Positions 35,291 to 43,708 are shown, numbered from the stretch's first letter. The stretch: 64,000 bases of DNA from JAVBSN01 sp031556525 (GCA_031556525.1 JAVBSS010000002.1:62001-126000); one strand, 5' to 3'. The notes: generated by a model from the letters alone, not told the origin. Numbers and translations: made by a program.

Positions 35291-35567
35291 AGTTAACAAT
35301 TAGTGTTATAACGTTAATACTTAGATAAGTTATAGTCCTTGTTATCTAAGTAAAAGTAGTAATATAATACACATTATTAAATGTATTTGTTGTAGAATAG
35401 AGTAGATTGATAAAGAACAAATCACAGAAATGAAATTGATTTTGTGATTAATATAATTAGAGAAAAAATATTTGTGATAGTGATGCTGGTAATTGTAGAA
35501 TAAAATTTGATGTTGGAAGTTGTGTAATTGAAAGTATTTATTATATTAATAATATAAGGGAAAAATC
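35291..35567. other. Gene-free spacer with a 10-bp inverted repeat
   Basis: No open frame with a ribosome site was found. ACTTAGATAA at 35319-35328 and its complement at 35342-35351 form a 10-bp hairpin without a T-tract. The remainder is AT-rich and precedes the sensor kinase. Confidence 0.5.
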
Positions 35568-36485
35568 ATGGAAAACATATGGGTTATAACAACTGCTCTA
35601 TTATTGATAGTAGTAGTTGCAATGGGAATATATATTAGAATATATAGAAAAAATATAATAGAGCTAATATTAAGACTTGAAGACATATTAGGCACGGATA
35701 CCAATCAGATACTTACGGTGTATTCTATGGAAAAAGATGTGGCAAAGCTTATAACTAAGTTGAATTTTTTGATTAAAGACAGCAGAATGTCAGTAATTAA
35801 AATGAGACGTCTTAATAAAAATTTCAGAGAAAGTATTACAAGCATTTCACATGACCTTAGAACGCCACTTACAACAGCTGATGGATATGTCCAAATGCTT
35901 ATGAGTGAAGAATTATCTGATGAAGAGCGCAGAAAATATTTGGAGATAATTAAAGAACGTCAAGACACGGTAAAGAAATTACTGGATCAACTATTTGAAT
36001 ATGCAAGAATTGAAGCTGGGGATATAGCATTTGAAATGGAGCCTATAGATACTAGAAAACTTCTAGAGGAAACAATAGCAATATATTACGAAGATTTTTC
36101 TAAAATGGGACAGGAACCAACTATAACTTTACCAGATAAGAAATGTATTGTGCTAGGGGATAAGGACGGAGTAACAAGGATATTTTCAAATATAATATAT
36201 AATAGTTTGGTTCATGGGAAACATAGCTATAGAATTACTTATAACTATGAAAACAGAGGACATGAATTTACATTTGCTAATAGTAGTGAAGAAATGAATA
36301 AAGAAGAACTAGAGAATATATTTGAACGATTCTACACAACAGATAAGTCTAGAAACAAGAAGACAACAGGCCTAGGTCTTTCGATAGCTAAACAGATTGT
36401 TGAGAAGGTGAAGGGAAAGATAAGAGCGGAATATGAAGATGGTATATTAAGTATTATAGTGTGGTTACCTGACGGTGCAAGATAG
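35568..36485 (+). CDS. Sensor histidine kinase of the ABC-transporter module
   Basis: A 305-residue kinase with one N-terminal TM segment (about 5-24) and almost no extracytoplasmic part, as in intramembrane-sensing kinases. HisKA shows SISHDLRTPLTTADGY and HATPase_c shows IFSNIIYNSLVHG and TTGLGLSIAKQIVEK. Such kinases sense through a partner ABC transporter, here encoded upstream with an OmpR-type regulator. AAGGGA precedes the ATG. It is separated from the rest of the module by the unknown gene and permease remnant. Confidence 0.9.
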   Translation: MENIWVITTALLLIVVVAMGIYIRIYRKNIIELILRLEDILGTDTNQILTVYSMEKDVAKLITKLNFLIKDSRMSVIKMRRLNKNFRESITSISHDLRTPLTTADGYVQMLMSEELSDEERRKYLEIIKERQDTVKKLLDQLFEYARIEAGDIAFEMEPIDTRKLLEETIAIYYEDFSKMGQEPTITLPDKKCIVLGDKDGVTRIFSNIIYNSLVHGKHSYRITYNYENRGHEFTFANSSEEMNKEELENIFERFYTTDKSRNKKTTGLGLSIAKQIVEKVKGKIRAEYEDGILSIIVWLPDGAR

Positions 36486-36581
36486 ACAAATGTTGAAAAA
36501 ATAGGAATAATGCGTGAAAGTGGAAATAGCAGTCGCATATTGGTATAATATGGTTGAATAAAACTACAGGCGTGTTATAAT

Positions 36582-36609
36582 AGGTGAGGAGAGAACTCCT
36601 TACCTTTTT
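36582..36609 (+). terminator. Rho-independent terminator
   Basis: AGGTGAGGAG at 36582-36591 pairs with CTCCTTACCT at 36596-36605 (one G.T pair), 4-nt loop, then TTTTT. It ends the sensor-kinase transcription unit. Confidence 0.85.
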
Positions 36610-36729
36610 GTATTCTCTGGATTAATAAAGTAGACATTATGGCATGGTTAGAATTATAATGGATTGATGGTTGTATATTATTATAATGACAAAATCAAAT
36701 ATAAAGTGTCGAATTAATTGGAGGAATAT

Positions 36730-37962
36730 ATGGATAATAGAGATAAGAGAAATAATGGAATGAACGGTAGAGATGGTAAGGGAAAGAATAACCAATATAC
36801 AAATAGCAAGAAAAGTAAGAGTAAATGTCCGATTTCTAAGAAGTGTGGCGGATGTAAATATATAGATGTATCTTATGAAGAGCAATTAAAGATTAAACAA
36901 AAATATATTAATGATTTACTTAAGGATTTCGGTAAAGTAGAACCTATTATAGGAATGGACAATCCATACTATTATAGAAATAAGGTTCATGCAGTATTTC
37001 ATAGAAAGAAAACTGGAGAGATTATCGCTGGTATATATGAGGAAGGAACTCATAACGTATTACCAGTAACAAGCTGTTACATAGAAAATGAAAAAGCTAG
37101 AGAGATAATTCAGTCAATTACAGGGCTTATTAAATCATTTAAAATAAAGACTTACAACGAAGATACAGGATACGGACTTCTTAGACATGTGCTAATAAGA
37201 ACAGGACATGTAAGTGGACAAATATTGGTGGTATTAGTAACGGGTTCGCCAGTATTTCCATCAAAGAATAATTTTATAAAAGCATTAATGAAACTTCACC
37301 CAGAGATAACAACAATAGTTCAGAATATAAATGACAAGCAAACAAGCATGGTATTGGGTGACAAAGAACAAGTAATGTATGGCAAGGGATTTATTGAGGA
37401 TACATTATGTGGATATAAGTTCAGAATATCACCAAAGAGCTTCTATCAAATAAATTCAGTTCAAACAGAAACACTATATAGTAAAGCAATTAAATTTGCT
37501 GACCTTAAAAACAAGGAAACTGTAATAGATGCTTATTGTGGAATTGGTACAATTGGAATGATTGCAAGTAAACACGCAAAAGAAGTAATAGGTGTTGAGT
37601 TAAATAGAGATGCTGTAAAAGATGCTAAAATCAATGCCAAGATAAACGAAGTTAAGAACATAACATTCTATAATAATGATGCTGGTAAATTCATGTTAGG
37701 ACTAGCAGAGGAAGAGAAGAAAATAGATGTAGTATTTATGGATCCACCACGCTCAGGAAGTGATACGCCATTTATGTCATCAGTGCTAAAACTAGCACCA
37801 AAGAAGATTGTGTATATCTCATGTGGACCAGAGACATTGGCAAGGGATCTTAAGTATCTGACTAAGTCAGGGGAGTATAAGGTGAGTAAGATAGGGGTAG
37901 TGGATATGTTTCCGTGGACAGGGCATGTTGAGACGGTCGTGCTTCTGTCACGGAAATGCTGA
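36730..37962 (+). CDS. rlmD: 23S rRNA (uracil-C5)-methyltransferase, RlmD/RumA family
   Basis: A 410-residue SAM-dependent methyltransferase. An N-terminal basic stretch leads to the Fe-S cluster cysteines (CPISKKCGGCKYIDV). The catalytic domain has VIDAYCGIGTIGMIAS, MDPPRSGSD and the nucleophile Cys in VYISCGPETLARDL. No TRAM domain is present, unlike E. coli RlmD. GGAGG lies 6 nt before the ATG at 36730. The gene end (HVETVVLLSRKC) coincides with a 15-bp sequence repeated at 41707, and the retron starts downstream; genes of this family are known insertion sites for integrative elements in streptococci (rum/rumA). Substrate position is not determinable here. Confidence 0.9.
   Translation: MDNRDKRNNGMNGRDGKGKNNQYTNSKKSKSKCPISKKCGGCKYIDVSYEEQLKIKQKYINDLLKDFGKVEPIIGMDNPYYYRNKVHAVFHRKKTGEIIAGIYEEGTHNVLPVTSCYIENEKAREIIQSITGLIKSFKIKTYNEDTGYGLLRHVLIRTGHVSGQILVVLVTGSPVFPSKNNFIKALMKLHPEITTIVQNINDKQTSMVLGDKEQVMYGKGFIEDTLCGYKFRISPKSFYQINSVQTETLYSKAIKFADLKNKETVIDAYCGIGTIGMIASKHAKEVIGVELNRDAVKDAKINAKINEVKNITFYNNDAGKFMLGLAEEEKKIDVVFMDPPRSGSDTPFMSSVLKLAPKKIVYISCGPETLARDLKYLTKSGEYKVSKIGVVDMFPWTGHVETVVLLSRKC
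37923..37937 (+). repeat. 15-bp att-like direct repeat, left copy
   Basis: GCATGTTGAGACGGT within the last codons of the methyltransferase gene is identical to 41707-41721. The two copies bound the retron-bearing segment. Confidence 0.65.
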
Positions 37963-38079
37963 TTGTATGCGATTTTTAGAGGGTTTTGGTAAATGTTCAT
38001 CTGTGTTTTAAGGAAATTTGGAGTGCTGACCGTCCCTTTTTGTGGGGATGGAGTAATGTTAAAATGTGTAAAATATGAA

Positions 38080-38130
38080 TTTTGCCAAAAGGTATGGTTT
38101 TGTGAAAAAGTGTGATATCTTTTGGCAAAA
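38080..38130. promoter_or_regulatory. 12-bp inverted repeat upstream of the retron operon
   Basis: TTTTGCCAAAAG at 38080-38091 has a perfect complement at 38119-38130, spacer 27 nt. It lies in the 356-bp gene-free stretch between the methyltransferase and the retron genes. It has no T-tract in either direction and may be a protein-binding site. Confidence 0.45.
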
Positions 38131-38247
38131 GAGTTTATCGTTGATTTTGAGAAGTTATGTGAAAATAGAGATATAATGAAATTAAATATTATTAGCATAT
38201 GGGGTGCTTGATGTTATATTTTATTATTTTAATATCTAGCAAAAAAA

Positions 38248-38275
38248 TTGACTATGAACTATTTGTACTTATGAT
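38248..38275 (+). promoter_or_regulatory. Probable promoter of the retron operon
   Basis: TTGACT at 38248-38253 and TATGAT at 38270-38275, spacer 16 nt, place the transcript start about 37 nt ahead of the first retron gene. The rest of the gap 37963-38318 holds only the inverted repeat listed separately. Confidence 0.5.
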
Positions 38276-38318
38276 TTGTGTGGATAAAACGAATGAATAA
38301 AAGAAAGAGAAGGAAAAA

Positions 38319-39218
38319 ATGTTTTCTACAGATGAGTTAATCGAAAAATATAAATTGAAATGGAATATTAAAAACGAAGATGTGCGGATAAAGATATTTG
38401 AGGAAAACTTATCAGATTTTTTAGACGAGTTCAACGAAGAAGCATTAGAAATCATGTTATGTTTATTGGATAAGTTTGATTATTATTCGCATAGAGAGAT
38501 TAACACACGACTTATTGAACTTCATGATAAGATTGTTGAGGTAGAAGGATTTGATAAAGAAAAAACGGTTTTTTGTGTTCTTAAAACAATGAATGGAAAG
38601 ATAAATAGCAGTACAGAGTATGTATGTGAATACTGGAGATTGAACAGAATAAATACATATAGTGTAATTACAAATATAGACGATGTGGATGAGAAAGCTT
38701 GGGACTTTATTGATACAATTGTATTTATCGATGACTGTTGCGGTTCGGGAAAAACTTTTACTGATTTTATTGCATCTCACCTATCAGTGTTAAAAAAAAA
38801 GAAAATAATATATGCTATAGTTCATATTATGAAAGATGCTGTTTCGAAGATAGAGCAATTTAAGATAAATAAACAAATTGATATTTCTATTGTATACTGT
38901 AGAATAAGTGAAAAAGCATTTAATGATGAAATGATTGCTAAAAAAAGAATGGTTTTTGAAGAGGCGTCGAAGAATGTCGGTATAGTTAATGTTAAAGATG
39001 ATATTTTTGGTTTTAAAAAAACAGAAATGCTTATTGCATATTACAATAATACTCCTAACAATACAATAGGTGTTTTTAGAAAAGATACAGAACTTAATAA
39101 ATCGATTTTTCCGCGTAGAAATGAAAAAAAGCCTGGATGGCTCCTAAGTATGCAAGAATCAAAAAAGCAAAGAAAAGCAACGAATTATAGTAGAAAGGTT
39201 AAGGACGTTCATGGATGA
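38319..39218 (+). CDS. Retron-associated phosphoribosyltransferase-like protein
   Basis: A 299-residue protein whose central part has the PRPP-binding motif of type I phosphoribosyltransferases, VFIDDCCGSGKTFTDF (Asp pair about 138-139). The N-terminal 60 residues are helical and acidic. The C-terminal 70 residues are basic, ending in an EKKPGWLLSM and Arg/Lys-rich tail. PRTase-fold proteins are reported partners of one published retron group (type III in my recollection), where they are thought to act as the toxic effector released when the RT-msDNA complex is disturbed. AGAAGG precedes the ATG. The gene overlaps the next one by 8 nt. Confidence 0.8.
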   Translation: MFSTDELIEKYKLKWNIKNEDVRIKIFEENLSDFLDEFNEEALEIMLCLLDKFDYYSHREINTRLIELHDKIVEVEGFDKEKTVFCVLKTMNGKINSSTEYVCEYWRLNRINTYSVITNIDDVDEKAWDFIDTIVFIDDCCGSGKTFTDFIASHLSVLKKKKIIYAIVHIMKDAVSKIEQFKINKQIDISIVYCRISEKAFNDEMIAKKRMVFEEASKNVGIVNVKDDIFGFKKTEMLIAYYNNTPNNTIGVFRKDTELNKSIFPRRNEKKPGWLLSMQESKKQRKATNYSRKVKDVHG

Positions 39219-39546
39219 ATATATGGAACTTCTTATTTTGGCATATTTTAAACAATATGAACAAAATTATTCGATTTTCGATTTAAAAGAAAAAATCGGA
39301 ATTTCTCTTGCGATGCTTAATACTATGTTAGATAATATGATAAAAAAAAATATTTTGTGTATCAGTAGCAATCTTTTGACAATTACACAAAGTGGGAGGT
39401 TGCTGTTGGCTAATTCTGAAATGGAGACATATAGCTATTTAGAAGAAGATTTTCAAGTAATCTATAATATAGAAAAATGGCCAATGGATAAAGTATATCC
39501 TATACGAGGTTTTTCAAAAAACAAATGGAGAGGAAGTGAAAAATAG
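39211..39546 (+). CDS. Retron-associated small winged-helix protein
   Basis: A 111-residue protein with a winged-helix pattern: YFKQYEQNYSIFDLKEKIG, SLAMLNTMLDNMIKKNIL and a wing LTITQSGRLLLAN. It starts inside the end of the PRTase gene and its stop is directly at the msr-msd RNA. The C-terminal 30 residues are aromatic-rich. By position it would be the adaptor linking effector and RT-msDNA complex, as small helix-turn-helix partners do in other retrons; this is inference. Confidence 0.75.
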   Translation: MDEYMELLILAYFKQYEQNYSIFDLKEKIGISLAMLNTMLDNMIKKNILCISSNLLTITQSGRLLLANSEMETYSYLEEDFQVIYNIEKWPMDKVYPIRGFSKNKWRGSEK

Positions 39547-39782
39547 TCTTTATTCTTAAGCGCATTCGTTAGAAGGCGAGAGGACAGTGGACTCTCATAG
39601 GAATTAGGTTTCTTAATATGCAGATAAAGAATGCCAAGCATTCTTTATCTGTATATGTTGGCATAACAACATATACAGACTATATTGGTTTTCCTCGTGG
39701 AAGTGCTTCCGCTCGTCAAACCAATATAGTCTGCTTAAGCACAAATAAAGATTTTGGTATCGGATGCGTTTAAGAATAAAGA
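39547..39782 (+). ncRNA. Retron msr-msd RNA
   Basis: A 236-nt region bounded by 19-nt inverted repeats, a1 at 39547-39565 (TCTTTATTCTTAAGCGCAT) and a2 at 39764-39782, fully paired in RNA with one G.U. Inside are three strong hairpins: 39621-39651 (13-bp perfect stem), 39652-39675 (9 bp, extendable to 12), and 39676-39733 (16-bp perfect stem with an internal GGAAG/CTTCC tip). The last, next to a2, is the likely msd template. The RT gene starts 10 nt after a2. The boundaries are inferred from pairing, and the branching G is not identifiable by eye. Confidence 0.88.
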
Positions 39783-39791
39783 TTTATATTT

Positions 39792-40814
39792 ATGAACAAT
39801 AATCAATATATTGAAGAATTAAATAGAGTGTTGTCTCAAAAGGGAGAAAGGCAGAAAGATATAGATGCTGCTTGCAAGTATGCAGAAAATTTAATTGCTT
39901 TAAATCTCCCAATAATTTTTAATAAAGAGCACTTCTCCTTGCTTGTAGGAAGGGAATGCAAAGAAATAACAACAATAATGGCAACTTTAGAGACAAATTA
40001 TTACCATCCTATGTATCTTGAAAAGAAAAGTGGTGGAAAAAGATTATTGGATGTTCCGGCAGTAAGTTTGAGAATTATCCAAAGATGGATACTTGATAAT
40101 ATACTTAAAAAACTATATGTATCGCAATATGCTACGGGATTTTGTAAAAACAAATCTATAGTTACTAATGCGAAATATCATTTAGGCAAAGAGTGCGTAA
40201 TTAATGTGGATTTAAAAAATTTTTTTCCTAGTATAACACAAAAACAAATATTTAATATATTTTACTATTATGGCTACACAATCAGTGTTTCGTATATGTT
40301 ATCTCGATTATGTACTTTTGAGGGGAGGTTACCACAAGGAGCACCAACAAGCCCCTATCTTTCCAATATTGTTTGCTTAAAATTAGATAAGCGTTTATCG
40401 GAGATATCAAAACGGTTTAATGCAGAATACACAAGATATGCAGATGATATTACCTTTTCTAGTGATTCAGATATATCAAACATTATACCAATTCTTGAGG
40501 AAATAATTATAGATGAAGGTTTTCAACTAAATGAAAAAAAGACGAGAATTTTATTTAAACATCAAAGGCAGGAAGTGACTGGACTTTTGGTCAATGGAAA
40601 CCATATACGCGTTGACAAAAAATACATAAAAAAATTTAAGCAAGAGATTTATTATTGTAAGAGATATGGAGTTGAGGATCATCTTAACCATATAAATTGT
40701 AAGAAACATTTTTATCGTGATCACATGTATGGAAAAGCATACTTTGTAAAAATGGTAGACCATGAGATGGGCAAAAAGCTTATTAATGAATTAGATTCAA
40801 TTGATTGGGAATAA
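39792..40814 (+). CDS. Retron reverse transcriptase
   Basis: A 340-residue RT. Fingers/palm motifs include NVDLKNFFPSI, GRLPQGAPTSPYLSN, catalytic YADD (216-219) and a VTGLLVN near the thumb. The retron-specific NAxxH motif is present as NAKYH just before NVDL, and VTG matches the motif implicated in recognising the msr. It has no maturase (X) or endonuclease domain, so it is not a group II intron protein. The weak ribosome site and 10-nt distance from the RNA a2 repeat are normal for retrons. Its stop is 25 nt ahead of the next gene start. Confidence 0.93.
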   Translation: MNNNQYIEELNRVLSQKGERQKDIDAACKYAENLIALNLPIIFNKEHFSLLVGRECKEITTIMATLETNYYHPMYLEKKSGGKRLLDVPAVSLRIIQRWILDNILKKLYVSQYATGFCKNKSIVTNAKYHLGKECVINVDLKNFFPSITQKQIFNIFYYYGYTISVSYMLSRLCTFEGRLPQGAPTSPYLSNIVCLKLDKRLSEISKRFNAEYTRYADDITFSSDSDISNIIPILEEIIIDEGFQLNEKKTRILFKHQRQEVTGLLVNGNHIRVDKKYIKKFKQEIYYCKRYGVEDHLNHINCKKHFYRDHMYGKAYFVKMVDHEMGKKLINELDSIDWE

Positions 40815-40839
40815 GCTGCAGATAGAATTGGAGGTCAAT

Positions 40840-41433
40840 ATGGAGTTAAGTAAATTATACGAAATGAGGTATTATGCCCATTCATTAATGAATGGGATTG
40901 ATCCAACTTCAAAGGCAGTATTTGCCGAGGATACAATTATGAATATACCTCAAATCAAAAAATATAATGAGGACGTTTGTAACTTGATAGATTCAATGAT
41001 TGCTGCAAGAACTTCAGCAGGAAAAACACAAAAAGGTAAAATTCCATTTTTTATCATGAAAGAAGATAGAGAAAACTTTCCATACTTTGAAAAGCCGGTT
41101 TGCATTAGTGAATTTTGTAATTGCATAAATAAATTTGTACTGCCAGGAATGGTTAAGTTGAGAGCCACTGATTTAACTAAAGGTTTACTAAACAAAGGAT
41201 ATTTAATAGAAATATCAATTGATGACGAAAAGAGATTTAAGGCACCAACTTTAGTGGGTGCTTCGTTGGGGATAATAGCGGATAAAAGAACAAATTCATA
41301 TGGTAATTCATATTCAGTAAATCTATATAATATTGATGCACAAAAATATATAGTAGAGGAGCTTGCTGAAATTATTGAAGCAAGTAGGAATCCCCCAATA
41401 GAAGCAAATGATTATAGTGATAAAGAGAAGTAA
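40840..41433 (+). CDS. Unknown protein downstream of the retron RT
   Basis: A 197-residue protein. Its N-terminus, LSKLYEMRYYAHSLMNGIDPTSKAVFAEDTIMN, resembles a short domain seen in many Firmicute zinc-ribbon and conflict-associated proteins; this is from memory. The remainder is alpha/beta with no catalytic motif. GGAGGT lies 6 nt before the ATG at 40840; the frame is open further upstream without a ribosome site. Its 25-nt distance from the RT gene suggests co-expression with the retron. It may be a fourth retron component or an unrelated passenger. Confidence 0.7.
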   Translation: MELSKLYEMRYYAHSLMNGIDPTSKAVFAEDTIMNIPQIKKYNEDVCNLIDSMIAARTSAGKTQKGKIPFFIMKEDRENFPYFEKPVCISEFCNCINKFVLPGMVKLRATDLTKGLLNKGYLIEISIDDEKRFKAPTLVGASLGIIADKRTNSYGNSYSVNLYNIDAQKYIVEELAEIIEASRNPPIEANDYSDKEK

Positions 41434-41673
41434 AACAATAAAATAATATCTAACAAGACGTTAAGTGATAACAATATGGGACAATGTGGACAAATTAAGT
41501 CTAGTAGCATTTGAAAATTAAAAACAAAAAGAAAAGTTCAATGGGTAAAACTGAAATATGAATGGAATTTTCAGTTGAAATAAGCAAAAAGAATTTTGAG
41601 TATAGTTATTTGGAAGGGTCAATTTTATAGGTGGGGTGAAGCCTTACCCCAGTGGCAAAATTATTGCAAATAA

Positions 41674-41689
41674 TTTCGCCATGTAGTAT
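41674..41689 (+). repeat. Repeat-like 16-mer, copy 1
   Basis: TTTCGCCATGTAGTAT matches 43501-43516 with one mismatch. Flanking GAAGTTGCATCGCATG resembles the sequence beside the second copy, so both may be pieces of a dispersed intergenic palindromic element. Confidence 0.4.
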
Positions 41690-41706
41690 AAGCGTGAAGT
41701 TGCATC

Positions 41707-41721
41707 GCATGTTGAGACGGT
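41707..41721 (+). repeat. 15-bp att-like direct repeat, right copy
   Basis: GCATGTTGAGACGGT is identical to 37923-37937 at the end of the methyltransferase gene, 3784 bp away. Confidence 0.65.
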
Positions 41722-41746
41722 TTGCCTTCTATCGAAGAAAGTCTAG
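41708..41746 (+). pseudogene. Displaced 3' end of an RlmD/RumA-type gene
   Basis: Thirteen codons reading HVETVCLLSKKV and TAG match the C-terminus of the intact methyltransferase (HVETVVLLSRKC). The sequence is identical for 15 bp and then diverges, as at a recombination crossover. Upstream frame is not methyltransferase-like, so this is a gene end displaced by insertion. Confidence 0.75.
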
Positions 41747-42013
41747 TAAATCAAAGGGTTTCGAGATTTTAGGAGAGAAATGAATGTGTGATTTTTGAAG
41801 TGATGATTAGTCCACGTAAACTTATTTTACCCCTGGGGTAAGAAGGAGGAGAACGTAAGATTTAAAATTAAATTATAGATAATTACAAAACTGAATAATA
41901 AATTTGAAACCCGGTGAGGAGTGAAGCAAAAATGGAGCTCTCAAAAGCTAGTATTTATGTGGATTTCAAGGTTTTGCATATGTCTATGAAGTAATAAAAT
42001 AGGAGGAAAAGAT

Positions 42014-42391
42014 ATGATTATTATTGATTTTAATGAGGATGATAGAAATTTGTTTGAGGATTTTATTGAACGATACTCTCAAAATATTATTGTTTCAAAA
42101 TCCAAAAAGTTCATAGGAGGATCAGAGTTATATGAGCTATTAATAATTGTTACACCAGCAATTATATCTTCGTTAGCAATAGTTATCCAAAATATGATAA
42201 ATTACAAAAAGTCACAATATGTGGCGGATAAAAGTAATTTATCTGAAATTAAGATTAGAATTAAAAACGATAAAGGAGAGTATGAGGTTGCATTTAAAAC
42301 CTCATTACTATCTAACAAAGCAGATATAGATGAACTGACCAATGATATTATAAAAAAAATAAAAGAGTGTGGATATGAAGGAAACGAATGA
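42014..42391 (+). CDS. Small one-TM protein resembling effector-associated components
   Basis: A 125-residue protein. The N-terminal 40 residues are acidic, a single TM helix spans about 47-67 (YELLIIVTPAIISSLAIVIQ), and a cytosolic beta strand segment follows (EIKIRIKNDKGEYEVAFKTS). This order (short alpha/beta, TM, charged strand with KGE-type turn) resembles the EACC1 type of effector-associated component described in NTP-dependent bacterial conflict systems; the resemblance is by pattern and not verified. AGGAGG precedes the ATG. It overlaps the next gene, a metallopeptidase. Confidence 0.6.
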   Translation: MIIIDFNEDDRNLFEDFIERYSQNIIVSKSKKFIGGSELYELLIIVTPAIISSLAIVIQNMINYKKSQYVADKSNLSEIKIRIKNDKGEYEVAFKTSLLSNKADIDELTNDIIKKIKECGYEGNE

Positions 42392-43400
42392 ATTTTATAA
42401 AGAAATAATTCTAAGTTCTCGTCATATTCGAAATGATTTTTTTGAATGTAAATGGATTAATGAATATTTTTATGAGATAAAACAACAACTAAACATTGAG
42501 AAACTAGAATGTTTAATTTTAAATAGTTTAGAAAGAAAAATATGTTTTTCAGATTTCCAGAGTGAGGAACTAATAATTTTTGATAATTATATTATTGAAT
42601 TATTTGACTGTTTGAATTATCTTTATACTCATCCAGAGTTTCATCGGGTAGGTATTACTAAGATTTTTCTAAAAATATGTGCAGAAATTCATTATTTAGA
42701 AAATGAGTATAATGCATCTTTACTCCTTTGCAATATGTACGTTAAATTGCAGATACCATATAAATTATCTCTTCAAAATGAAGAATGTTTATTTTGCCAG
42801 CAAGCATATTTATTTTTTCATGAACTCGAACATTATATGATTTTAAAAAATAGTAAATTATCAAATAATTATGTGGTATTTGATTTATTTACAAAGTATG
42901 TAAGTGATCAAAATTTAGCTAATGATTTAAAAGAGTTCATGAGTAATAAATCATCTATGGAAGAATTAGCTTGTGATTCACAAGCTATTGCTAAAGCAGT
43001 AGCTTTAACCAAAGATATTTACTCTACTAATCTTATTGAGCTGGTCAGATTTGTATTAATGGCACAATTTAATATATTTATATTTTCTGAAATAGAAAGA
43101 TTATCGAAGTATAAAATTAAAGAAAGAGAAGTCTTTGACTTTAAAGAATATAGAATAAGGTCATTATATTTAGGGTTTTATTTGATTGAATTAATGGAAA
43201 CAGTCTATTGTATAGAACAAAAAGATGTTATAAAAGAATTAAGTGAGATAAGTGAGTTTTTTATAAATTCCATTAATTATATATGTGAAATGCAAGATGA
43301 AGAATTCATAAATTTATTATGCTACAGTATAGAATCAACTGATAGTATATCACAAAAATTTAAAGATGAATTGCAGTACATAATATTTAAGTCTATATAA
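42375..43400 (+). CDS. Putative zinc metallopeptidase
   Basis: A 341-residue, helix-rich protein with HELEH (149-153) in LFFHELEHYMI and, about 45 residues later, EELACDSQAIA, matching the HExxH plus E/D third-ligand pattern of gluzincin-like peptidases that sit in conflict and phage-exclusion proteins such as Lit (U49). No signal peptide or TM. The ATG at 42375 lies inside the preceding gene (17-nt overlap); a GTG at 42369 is also possible. Coupling to a small membrane protein suggests a membrane-tethered protease effector. Not recognised as a named family. Confidence 0.65.
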   Translation: MKETNEFYKEIILSSRHIRNDFFECKWINEYFYEIKQQLNIEKLECLILNSLERKICFSDFQSEELIIFDNYIIELFDCLNYLYTHPEFHRVGITKIFLKICAEIHYLENEYNASLLLCNMYVKLQIPYKLSLQNEECLFCQQAYLFFHELEHYMILKNSKLSNNYVVFDLFTKYVSDQNLANDLKEFMSNKSSMEELACDSQAIAKAVALTKDIYSTNLIELVRFVLMAQFNIFIFSEIERLSKYKIKEREVFDFKEYRIRSLYLGFYLIELMETVYCIEQKDVIKELSEISEFFINSINYICEMQDEEFINLLCYSIESTDSISQKFKDELQYIIFKSI

Positions 43401-43485
43401 AAATGGTTGAATTTTATGAACTAAAGTTCAAAGTAAGATATTGTATTTGAAGGATAGTCTATGAATTTCAATTTACTTCATTTGT

Positions 43486-43553
43486 GATTAGTATAAATAT
43501 TTTCGCTATGTAGTATCAAACTTCCGTTCCACTGCATTGTGAAGTTTGCTGCT
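43486..43553 (+). repeat. Palindromic intergenic element
   Basis: Contains TTTCGCTATGTAGTAT at 43501-43516 (one mismatch to 41674-41689) followed by an AAACTTC...GAAGTTT inverted repeat. The 308-bp gap 43401-43708 holds this element and otherwise no gene. Confidence 0.4.
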
Positions 43554-43708
43554 TAATTACTAGGAGCAAATAGGTGTAGGGGGAATTTGTTAAATGTTGG
43601 TATAGATTTGAAAAACGACTGCTTTGATTGAAAAATGTATAATAAAGGATATTAAGCTTGTGTAGCTATATTATTGTGTGCCATAAAGGAGTTTAAGGAG
43701 GGATAGCT

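Larger units (their letters stand above)
41434..42013 (+). other. Gene-poor junction region with hairpins and repeat fragments
   Basis: No convincing gene in 580 bp. It contains a GGGGT/ACCCC hairpin (41633-41650), a 12-bp near-perfect hairpin (41654-41665 with 41669-41680), a 16-mer recurring at 43501, the methyltransferase remnant and the right 15-bp repeat. A 20-residue frame MELSKASIYVDFKVLHMSMK at 41932-41994 has GAGGAG 11 nt upstream but is probably chance. The region looks like a stack of recombination junctions. Confidence 0.6.

Noticed and set aside
39792..40814. Group II intron reverse transcriptase or diversity-generating retroelement
   Set aside because: There is no maturase or endonuclease domain and no template/variable repeat pair. 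The adjacent structured RNA and NAxxH/VTG motifs point to a retron.
37938..41706. A full integrative element carrying its own recombinase
   Set aside because: Every open frame in the segment is accounted for by the retron genes and the 197-residue protein. None shows serine or tyrosine recombinase motifs.
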